The notes below the pieces were generated by a model. The model was not told where the DNA came from. It saw nothing but the letters and a program-made list of their open reading frames with translations, and ran no database searches. Positions 8,249-13,636 of a stretch of DNA of 13,636 bases are shown here, in pieces (within the stretch, counting starts at the first letter, position 1; each line of letters begins with the position of its first letter). This stretch comes from Paludibacteraceae bacterium (lineage in GTDB: Bacteria; Bacteroidota; Bacteroidia; Bacteroidales; Paludibacteraceae), in NCBI GenBank assembly GCA_017646225.1, contig JAGCMZ010000192.1, forward strand, positions 1 through 13,636. Reading direction: 5' to 3'. A program made the translations under genes and the position numbers.

Positions 8249-8293
8249 GTCGCTCGTAAAGCACAAGCGACAAACGACAAACGACAAACGACA
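8249..8293. repeat. Hairpin plus CGACAAA tandem repeat before rfbB
   Basis: A 9-base stem with one mismatch (8249-8257 GTCGCTCGT against 8263-8271 ACAAGCGAC, 5-base loop) runs directly into three copies of CGACAAA (8268-8274, 8275-8281, 8282-8288) and a partial fourth (CGACA, 8289-8293). The array ends 9 bases before the rfbB start codon. No TAnnTTTG promoter box is visible in this gap (8233-8302), so rfbB may be read from the upstream gene. Confidence 0.6.
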
Positions 8294-8302
8294 TTTATTA
8301 CT

Positions 8303-9358
8303 ATGGATAGAAAAATTTTAATTACTGGCGCGGCTGGTTTCATCGGATCTCACGTGATTCGTTTGTTTGTAACCAAGTATCCCAATTACATGTGTTATAA
8401 CTTGGATGCCCTTACCTATGCAGGCAACCTAGAAAATCTAAAAGATATTGATAGTTTGCCCAACTACCAATTCATCAAGGGCGATATTACCGACACCGAA
8501 TTCATTGAAAAGTTGTTCCAAGAATATCAATTTGACGGTGTTATTCACTTGGCTGCCGAATCGCACGTAGACCGTTCTATTACCGATCCATTGGCCTTTA
8601 TTCGTACCAATGTAATGGGTACTGCCAACTTGTTGAATGCTGCCAAAAACCTTTGGAAAGACAACTACGAAGGCAAACGTTTCTACCACGTATCTACCGA
8701 CGAAGTGTACGGTTCGCTTGGCAAAGAAGGTTTCTTTACCGAAAAAACCGCTTACGACCCACGCAGCCCCTACTCGGCATCGAAAGCAAGTTCAGACCAC
8801 TTTGTAAGAGCTTATTTCCATACCTACGGTTTGCCAGTTGTTATGTCTAACTGCTCTAACAACTACGGTGCTAACCACTTCCCCGAAAAATTGATTCCAC
8901 TATCTATCAACAATATCAAAAATAACCGTCCAATTCCTATTTACGGCAAAGGCGAAAACGTACGCGACTGGTTGTGGGTAAACGACCACGCACGTGCTAT
9001 CGACACCATTTTCCACAACGGTAAATTGGGCGAAACCTATAACATTGGTGGACACAACGAATGGACTAACATTGACCTTATTCGTTTGCTTTGCCAAATT
9101 ATGGACAAAAAATTGGGTCGCGAAGAAGGTACCTCAGAAAAACTCATCACCTTTGTTACCGACCGCGCTGGACACGACTTGCGTTACGCAATCGACCCCA
9201 CCAAATTGGGCACCGAACTAGGCTGGAAACCATCGCTTCAATTTGCCGAAGGTTTGGAAAAAACCGTTGACTGGTACCTAGAAAACGAAGAATGGTTAAA
9301 CAACGTTACCAGCGGTAATTACCAAAGCTACTACGAAAAACAATACGCTAACAGATAA
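8303..9358 (+). CDS. rfbB: dTDP-glucose 4,6-dehydratase
   Basis: The 351-residue enzyme converts dTDP-glucose to dTDP-4-keto-6-deoxyglucose, the second step towards dTDP-rhamnose and other deoxysugars. It is a short-chain dehydrogenase/reductase of the extended type. Visible features: the NAD-binding TGAAGFIG loop (residues 8-15), HLAAESHVDRSI (82-93), the catalytic STDEVYG segment with Thr132, Asp133 and Glu134, and the YSASK motif with Tyr157 and Lys161. SNNYGANHFPEKLIP and NVRDWLWVNDHARAI follow, as expected for RmlB. The length is normal. The partner genes rfbA, rfbC and rfbD are not next to it, so the pathway must be completed elsewhere. There is no Shine-Dalgarno sequence, and a terminator follows at 9394-9433. 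Confidence 0.97.
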   Translation: MDRKILITGAAGFIGSHVIRLFVTKYPNYMCYNLDALTYAGNLENLKDIDSLPNYQFIKGDITDTEFIEKLFQEYQFDGVIHLAAESHVDRSITDPLAFIRTNVMGTANLLNAAKNLWKDNYEGKRFYHVSTDEVYGSLGKEGFFTEKTAYDPRSPYSASKASSDHFVRAYFHTYGLPVVMSNCSNNYGANHFPEKLIPLSINNIKNNRPIPIYGKGENVRDWLWVNDHARAIDTIFHNGKLGETYNIGGHNEWTNIDLIRLLCQIMDKKLGREEGTSEKLITFVTDRAGHDLRYAIDPTKLGTELGWKPSLQFAEGLEKTVDWYLENEEWLNNVTSGNYQSYYEKQYANR

Positions 9359-9393
9359 GCAATGACACAATTTGTAGTTAAAATGTAACATTT

Positions 9394-9433
9394 CACCCGT
9401 TAACTGCCACTTGGCAGCTAACGGGTGTCGTGT
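9394..9433 (+). terminator. Rho-independent terminator-like hairpin after rfbB
   Basis: CACCCGTTA (9394-9402) pairs with TAACGGGTG (9419-9427); after an A/C mismatch, CTGCC (9404-9408) pairs with GGCAG (9413-9417) around the loop ACTT. The downstream tract is only moderately T-rich, so termination may be incomplete. The hairpin lies 35 bases after the rfbB stop. Confidence 0.65.
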
Positions 9434-9476
9434 TTTATGTTTTTAATGGACATTGTTAAAAATTTAGGCGTATATA

Positions 9477-9508
9477 TTTTAATACCAAGCAAAAAAAGCG
9501 TAAATTTG
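9477..9508 (+). promoter_or_regulatory. Promoter of the serC-serA operon
   Basis: TAAATTTG (9501-9508) is an exact TAnnTTTG -7 box. A weak -33 candidate, TTTT (9477-9480), lies 20 bases upstream. The transcript would carry a leader of about 50 bases before the serC ATG at 9565. The rest of the 206-base gap after rfbB is AT-rich; I see no riboswitch-like structure in it. Confidence 0.5.
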
Positions 9509-9564
9509 CGCATTACAAAAAACAGACAAGATTATAGAAAAATTCTACTAATATTTTTTATTGT

Positions 9565-10635
9565 ATGAAAAAGCATAATTTTAACGCAGGACCATCTATT
9601 CTTCCACAAGAAGTTATCAAAAAAACAGCAGAAGCTGTTCTAGATTTTGATGGTGACGGTTTATCGATTTTGGAAATTAGCCACCGTGCTAAAAATTTCC
9701 AACCAGTAGTTGACGAAGCTGTTGCTTTGTTCAAAGAATTGTTAAACATTCCAGACAACTACTCCGTTATTTTCTTGGGTGGTGGTGCCAGCCTACAATT
9801 CTGCATGGTTCCTTTCAACTTCCTAGAAACCAAAGCCGCTTACTTGAACACCGGTGTTTGGGCTAAAAAAGCAATGAAAGAAGCTAAAGGATTTGGTGAT
9901 GTTGTAGAAGTTGCCTCTTCGGCCGATGCTAACTACACTTTCATTCCTAAAGATTACACCATTCCTGCTGACGCAGATTATTTCCACATCACAACTAACA
10001 ATACCATCTACGGTACTGAATTGTTAGAAGACCTAGAATCGCCCGTTCCACTTATCGCCGATATGTCGTCTGATATTTTCTCTCGTCCTATCGACGTAAC
10101 CAAATACGGTATGATTTACGGTGGCGCACAAAAGAACCTAGCTCCTGCTGGTGTTACTTTCATTATTGTACGCAACGATTTGTTGGGCAAAGTTAGCCGC
10201 CACATTCCTACCATGTTGAACTACCAAACACACATCGACAACGGTTCTATGTTCAACACTCCTCCTGTATTGCCTATCTTTACTGCATTGCAAACCCTAA
10301 GATGGATCAAAGCTAACGGTGGTGTTGCTGAAATGGAAAAACGTAACATTGCAAAAGCAGAATTGCTTTACAACGCTATCGACAACAGCAAAATGTTTGT
10401 TGGTACCGCTAACAAAGAAGATCGTTCTCGCATGAACATCTGCTTCGTAATGAAAGACGAATACAAACACCTAGAAGCTGACTTTATGAAATTTGCTACC
10501 GAAAAAGGTATGGTAGGTATCAAAGGTCACCGTTCAGTTGGTGGTTTCCGTGCTTCTACTTACAATGCGCTTCCTATCGAAAGCGTTCAAGCCTTGGTAG
10601 ACTGCATGGCAGAATTTGAAAAACAAAACGCATAA
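9565..10635 (+). CDS. serC: Phosphoserine aminotransferase
   Basis: The 356-residue enzyme transfers an amino group from glutamate to 3-phosphohydroxypyruvate, giving phosphoserine; in many bacteria it also acts in pyridoxal phosphate synthesis. It begins with the family hallmark [12 protein letters not shown] and contains [10 protein letters not shown] (70-79), which contacts the cofactor phosphate, and [12 protein letters not shown], in which Lys190 is the expected PLP-binding lysine. The C-terminal [17 protein letters not shown] is also typical. The length is normal for class V aminotransferases of the SerC family. serA follows after 3 bases, so both steps are co-expressed. Codons here favour GCT and GGT more than the efflux genes do, which may reflect high expression. 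A serB phosphatase gene is not nearby. Confidence 0.98.
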   Translation: MKKHNFNAGPSILPQEVIKKTAEAVLDFDGDGLSILEISHRAKNFQPVVDEAVALFKELLNIPDNYSVIFLGGGASLQFCMVPFNFLETKAAYLNTGVWAKKAMKEAKGFGDVVEVASSADANYTFIPKDYTIPADADYFHITTNNTIYGTELLEDLESPVPLIADMSSDIFSRPIDVTKYGMIYGGAQKNLAPAGVTFIIVRNDLLGKVSRHIPTMLNYQTHIDNGSMFNTPPVLPIFTALQTLRWIKANGGVAEMEKRNIAKAELLYNAIDNSKMFVGTANKEDRSRMNICFVMKDEYKHLEADFMKFATEKGMVGIKGHRSVGGFRASTYNALPIESVQALVDCMAEFEKQNA

Positions 10636-10638
10636 TAT

Positions 10639-11559
10639 ATGAAAGTTTTAGTTGCAACCGAAAAACCTTTCGCTAAAGTAGCGATTGACGGTATTAAAAA
10701 TGTAATTGACCAAGCTGGTTACGAACTAGTTTTACTAGAAAAATACACCGACAAAGCACAATTGCTAGAAGCTGTAGCCGATGCAAACGCCATTATTATT
10801 CGTAGCGACATTGTTGACGCAGAAGTTTTGGCAGCTGCTAAAGAACTAAAAATTGTAGTACGTGCTGGTGCTGGATACGACAACGTAGATTTGCAAGCCG
10901 CTACTGCAGCAGGTGTTTGCGTAATGAACACTCCTGGCCAAAATGCTAACGCTGTTGCCGAATTGGCACTAGGCATGATGGTTTACGGTGTACGTAACCT
11001 ATACAATGGTACTTCTGGTACCGAATTGATGGGCAAAAAATTAGGTATCCACGCTTACGGTAACGTAGGTCGCAACGTAGCGCGCATTGCTAAAGGTTTT
11101 GGCATGGACATCTACGCTTTTGATGCTTACTGCCCAAAAGAAGTGATTGAAAAAGACGGTGTTACCGCTGTTGACTCTGTAGAAGAATTGTACAGCACTT
11201 GTAACGTTGTTTCTTTGCACATTCCTGCTACTGCAGAAACCAAAAATTCTATCAACTACGATTTGCTAAACAAAATGCCTAAAGGCGCTATGTTGGTAAA
11301 CACTGCTCGTAAAGAAGTTATTAACGAAGCAGAAGTAATCAAATTGATGGAAGACCGCACTGATTTCCGTTACATGACCGATATCATGCCTGCTACACAC
11401 GCAGAATTTGCCGAAAAATTTGCTGGCCGTTACTTCTCTACTCCTAAAAAAATGGGTGCTCAAACAGCCGAAGCAAACATCAATGCTGGTATTGCTGCTG
11501 CTAACCAAATTGTTGGTTTCTTACGCGACGGCATCAACAAATTCCAAGTGAACAAATAA
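10639..11559 (+). CDS. serA: D-3-phosphoglycerate dehydrogenase, short type without ACT domain
   Basis: The 306-residue enzyme oxidises 3-phosphoglycerate to 3-phosphohydroxypyruvate with NAD, the first step of serine synthesis. It has only the catalytic and NAD-binding domains; the C-terminal ACT and intervening domains of long SerA proteins are absent, so serine feedback through ACT cannot occur. VVRAGAGYDNVD (73-84) and MNTPGQNANAVAE (96-108) are substrate-domain motifs. The nucleotide loop reads HAYGNVG (138-144), with Ala in place of the first Gly of GxGxxG. Arg224 (NTARKE) is the conserved substrate arginine. Where the family has TPHxG with a catalytic His, this protein has TPKKMG (268-273), so Lys270 or Lys271 replaces it, and the usual partner Glu is not evident. 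This matches Bacteroides-type SerA as I remember it. Its 3-base spacing from serC indicates co-transcription. Confidence 0.95.
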   Translation: MKVLVATEKPFAKVAIDGIKNVIDQAGYELVLLEKYTDKAQLLEAVADANAIIIRSDIVDAEVLAAAKELKIVVRAGAGYDNVDLQAATAAGVCVMNTPGQNANAVAELALGMMVYGVRNLYNGTSGTELMGKKLGIHAYGNVGRNVARIAKGFGMDIYAFDAYCPKEVIEKDGVTAVDSVEELYSTCNVVSLHIPATAETKNSINYDLLNKMPKGAMLVNTARKEVINEAEVIKLMEDRTDFRYMTDIMPATHAEFAEKFAGRYFSTPKKMGAQTAEANINAGIAAANQIVGFLRDGINKFQVNK

Positions 11560-11584
11560 TTGTCGATAGTTACTTGTCGATAGT
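11560..11584. repeat. 14-base-period direct repeat after serA
   Basis: TTGTCGATAGT occurs at 11560-11570 and again at 11574-11584, separated by TAC. It begins at the end of the serA stop codon region and ends just before the terminator hairpin. The TTGTCG core is the reverse complement of the CGACAA core in the repeat before rfbB. Confidence 0.6.
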
Positions 11585-11587
11585 CAT

Positions 11588-11619
11588 AAAAAATCTCGAA
11601 CTAATGTTCGAGATTTTTT
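11588..11619. terminator. Strong symmetrical terminator between convergent genes
   Basis: A perfect 14-bp stem (11588-11601 with 11606-11619) encloses the loop TAAT. It has an A tract on the left and a T tract on the right, so it gives a U-tailed hairpin on either strand. It should end serC-serA transcripts rightward and may end the T9SS-gene transcripts leftward. Confidence 0.85.
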
Positions 11620-11665
11620 TCTTATACAACGTACTCCACATTGCTTATATCAAGGCGTAACCAAA

Positions 11666-11697
11666 GTAGGGACGCACGGTTCGTGCGTCCGTGCTAC
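11666..11697. repeat. REP-like palindrome overlapping the end of the SprF-like gene
   Basis: GGACGCACG (11670-11678) and CGTGCGTCC (11682-11690) form a perfect 9-bp GC-rich stem with loop GTT. Outer arms GTAG (11666-11669) and CTAC (11694-11697) extend it across a 3-base bulge (GTG). The outer right arm contains the TAG stop of the leftward gene. It resembles dispersed REP-type elements of Bacteroidota; only one copy is in the window, so its repeat status is inferred. Confidence 0.55.
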
Positions 11698-12665
11698 CAA
11701 TACACTACAGGGCACAAATCTTTCTTTTTGGTTGGCATGGTGTAAATAAGCGATATTTCGTTACTCCACGAACCGTTTTGCCTATCGGAAGTAAACAAAT
11801 CAAACACGTAATACAATTGGAATCCCTTGTAGTACGCACCTGCAGTAAACGATACGGTATGTACTTGATCGATGTCTGTTTTGTACGAAACCCCTATTAT
11901 AACAGGTTGATAGCAGATACCTGCACCAATGTAAGCTTGCTTAAAATCGGCTTGTTGTTGGTATGAGGCATTGGCAAAGAAATAATTATCAGAGAATCCT
12001 TGGCTTTTTAAGCCATGATTTAACTTCAAATCTTGCACAAACCCAATTTGACCCACGTATTTACGAGGCAGATATTGCGTATTGGGAACAAAACCATTAT
12101 CGGGTTCGGCCAGGTGATAAACGGCAAAACCTACCATCAATTTGTGCTCAAACACGTAACTAGCCCCTACCGAGAAGTCAAAAAAGGCTTTGCTTTGGTT
12201 TTCCCATTGTTCGGCACTAGAAGGCAACATACTGCCTGTAGTTGGGTCGTATTGGTCGCCAAAAGTAAGACCATCCACGTTTAGTTGATTTAAGAAACAG
12301 CTAGCCTGCAAACCCAAACGAATAAAATGCTTATCGGCCAAACGGAAAGTGTGTGCATACACCGCATCAAATTGGTGCACACCAAAAACAGACGAATGCT
12401 GATCGTACGAATACGAAGCACCCACCGAACACATTTGTTTGTACACATTCTGATCGTACGATACGCGTACCGTATGGTAATTGTTACTTAACATGGGCCA
12501 TTGCATGCGGTAGTTGACACCCAAACGCATGGTATTGGCAGCACCCACCGACGATGGGTTCAAACTAAAAGGCACCACATTGTGGTTATTGAACGAATAA
12601 TCTTGTGCCAACACAGCGGTTGCACCCAACATAAAACTAACTATCCAAATTGCAATACGTTTCAT
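11694..12665 (-). CDS. PorP/SprF-family type IX secretion membrane protein
   Basis: The 323-residue protein has a Sec signal peptide (MKRIAIWIVSFMLGATAVLA, cleavage before QDYSF). The mature part begins with NPSSVGAANTMRLGVNYRMQW, the PorP/SprF hallmark, and continues as alternating amphipathic strands (SVGASYSYDQ, RLGLQASCF, DFSVGASYVFEHKLMVGFAVYHL), as expected for an outer-membrane beta-barrel. Relatives such as SprF of Flavobacterium johnsoniae are needed to export or attach the neighbouring type B sorting-domain protein. The gene lies 14 bases after the large surface protein gene and is very probably co-transcribed with it. It has a strong Shine-Dalgarno sequence, unlike every other gene here. 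Its stop codon lies within a REP-like palindrome. Confidence 0.92.
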   Translation of the reverse strand: MKRIAIWIVSFMLGATAVLAQDYSFNNHNVVPFSLNPSSVGAANTMRLGVNYRMQWPMLSNNYHTVRVSYDQNVYKQMCSVGASYSYDQHSSVFGVHQFDAVYAHTFRLADKHFIRLGLQASCFLNQLNVDGLTFGDQYDPTTGSMLPSSAEQWENQSKAFFDFSVGASYVFEHKLMVGFAVYHLAEPDNGFVPNTQYLPRKYVGQIGFVQDLKLNHGLKSQGFSDNYFFANASYQQQADFKQAYIGAGICYQPVIIGVSYKTDIDQVHTVSFTAGAYYKGFQLYYVFDLFTSDRQNGSWSNEISLIYTMPTKKKDLCPVVYW

Positions 12666-12673
12666 CTTTCTCT

Positions 12674-12679
12674 CCTCCT
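12674..12679 (-). promoter_or_regulatory. Canonical AGGAGG Shine-Dalgarno site of the SprF-like gene
   Basis: On the minus strand AGGAGG follows directly after the TAG stop of the upstream gene and lies 8 bases before the ATG at 12665. No other start in the window has such a site, and Bacteroidota mostly do not rely on Shine-Dalgarno pairing. Confidence 0.6.
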
Positions 12680-13636
12680 CTATTTAACAATGGATACTTG
12701 ACCTTTTAACGTAGCTTCGCGAAGAGAACCGTCTACCGTGGCAGTGTAATGAGCGACCCATCCGTACACGCCCCAAGGACACGGTTTACCCTGATAAGTA
12801 CCATCCCATACATCAGTGGGCAGTTTCCCTTCAAACACCACTTCGCCTAGTCGGTTGTAAATGTAATAATCTAAGGTGCTTAGGTGGTGGGTTCCATAAA
12901 ATTGGAACACATCGTTTAACCCATCGCCGTTGGGGGTAAAGGCATTGGGAGCCCAAATATCTTTCCAAATATTAATTTCGCTCTCGCCCTGAAAAACACA
13001 ACCGTATTCGTCAACGGCAGTAACCGATAGCATAAAGGGTTCAGAGAAATTATCGACGTTGTAGGAATAAACCGTATCGGCGGTTTGCAGTACATCAGTT
13101 CCATCGCCCATATCCCAATACCATTTTGTATGCGACGAGGGTTGTACACCGGTAATATGTACGTTGCTGCTGCCCATTTCTACCCAAGTAGGACTAACCT
13201 GAAACTCAAACGTTGGTACAGGTAACCGATTGAGCAAGATTTGTGTGGTAGAACTACAAGAAAACTCGTTGGTTCCTTTTACGGTAATCAAAACGGGCTC
13301 GTCGTATAGCACATCCAATCGGTCCGATTGATGAAACTCAATACCTTCTATGGTTGGAACAGCACTCCATTGATAGGTCAAAGCCCCTTCTGCCACCAAC
13401 ACTACCGAGTCGGGCTTGGTGGGACAGGCCACCTCTTTGGCTACGTGTAAGGTTACTTGATTGGGATGATATACGGTTACGGGTATTTCTACTACATTCG
13501 ACAAACACCCATCGGCCGAAACACCGCGCACGGTATAGGTCTTATCAGTCGTAGGCGCTACCACCAAGGTCCCCAAGGTTTCAGTTGTACCGGCCCATAA
13601 ATAATTATCAGCTCCGGTTACCTGCAAGGTAGCCTC
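12680..13636 (-). CDS. Large T9SS-exported surface protein with PKD and type B C-terminal sorting domain, 5' end cut by window edge
   Basis: The frame is open to the right edge, so only the last 318 residues are visible; a TTG at 13627 is an internal Leu codon, not the start. The visible part begins with Ig-like or PKD-like beta repeats (YTVRGVSADGCLSNVVEIPV; VLITVKGTNEFSCSSTTQI), followed by a PKD domain with WYWDMGDGTD. The last 90 or so residues form the gliding-motility-associated C-terminal domain: APNAFTPNGDGLNDVFQF, YIYNRLGEVVFEG, and WDGTYQGKPCPWGVYGW. This is the type B T9SS sorting signal. The protein should cross the outer membrane through T9SS and stay at the cell surface or be released. 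The SprF-like gene follows at once, matching the SprB-SprF arrangement. Its function (adhesion, motility or other) cannot be told from this part. Confidence 0.93.
   Translation of the reverse strand, partial: EATLQVTGADNYLWAGTTETLGTLVVAPTTDKTYTVRGVSADGCLSNVVEIPVTVYHPNQVTLHVAKEVACPTKPDSVVLVAEGALTYQWSAVPTIEGIEFHQSDRLDVLYDEPVLITVKGTNEFSCSSTTQILLNRLPVPTFEFQVSPTWVEMGSSNVHITGVQPSSHTKWYWDMGDGTDVLQTADTVYSYNVDNFSEPFMLSVTAVDEYGCVFQGESEINIWKDIWAPNAFTPNGDGLNDVFQFYGTHHLSTLDYYIYNRLGEVVFEGKLPTDVWDGTYQGKPCPWGVYGWVAHYTATVDGSLREATLKGQVSIVK

Noticed and set aside
8268..8293. CGACAAA array as a CRISPR or plasmid iteron set
   Set aside because: Units are 7 bases with no spacers, too few for an origin, and no cas or replication gene is nearby.
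9359..9564. Riboswitch or attenuator before serC
   Set aside because: Apart from the rfbB terminator and the serC promoter I find no conserved aptamer-like pairing or serine-rich leader peptide.

Overview
The window looks like chromosomal DNA of a Bacteroidota bacterium, most likely order Bacteroidales. Four independent signs agree: promoter -7 boxes of the TAnnTTTG type, an almost complete absence of Shine-Dalgarno sequences, a type IX secretion (T9SS) gene pair (PorP/SprF-like protein plus a protein with a gliding-motility-type C-terminal sorting domain), and short SerC/SerA enzymes of the Bacteroides type next to an HU-CCDC81/SPOR protein. No tRNA, rRNA, CRISPR array, transposase or phage gene is visible.

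Left part (1-7274): a secreted protein of unknown function runs leftward off the window edge (start at 1175). Across a 97-base divergent promoter region with a small inverted repeat, a rightward four-gene operon begins: a small lipoprotein of unknown function, an RND periplasmic adaptor lipoprotein, an RND inner-membrane pump and a TolC-family outer-membrane channel. Gaps are 3 and 10 bases, then a 14-base overlap, so these are very probably one transcript encoding a tripartite efflux pump with an extra lipoprotein. No local regulator is present.

Middle (7275-11693): a perfect 16-bp palindrome and a good -33/-7 promoter precede a membrane protein that joins an HU-like (CCDC81-type) N-terminal region to a C-terminal SPOR domain; its true start (7345) lies only 6 bases after the -7 box, suggesting a leaderless message. 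Next come a stand-alone dTDP-glucose 4,6-dehydratase (rfbB) preceded by a CGACAAA tandem repeat, a terminator hairpin, and the serC-serA pair for serine biosynthesis. SerA is a short form without an ACT domain, with lysine where the family's catalytic histidine normally lies. The convergent gap after serA holds a 14-base direct repeat, a symmetrical terminator and a REP-like palindrome.

Right part (11694-13636, leftward): a PorP/SprF-like protein and, upstream of it, a large surface protein that runs off the right edge and ends in PKD and type B T9SS sorting domains. The two genes are 14 bases apart with an unusually strong AGGAGG site between them. Together they look like a T9SS substrate plus its dedicated outer-membrane anchor. 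Most of the window is ordinary housekeeping or envelope biology. The most interesting points are the extra efflux lipoprotein, the HU-SPOR protein, the variant SerA and the intergenic repeats.
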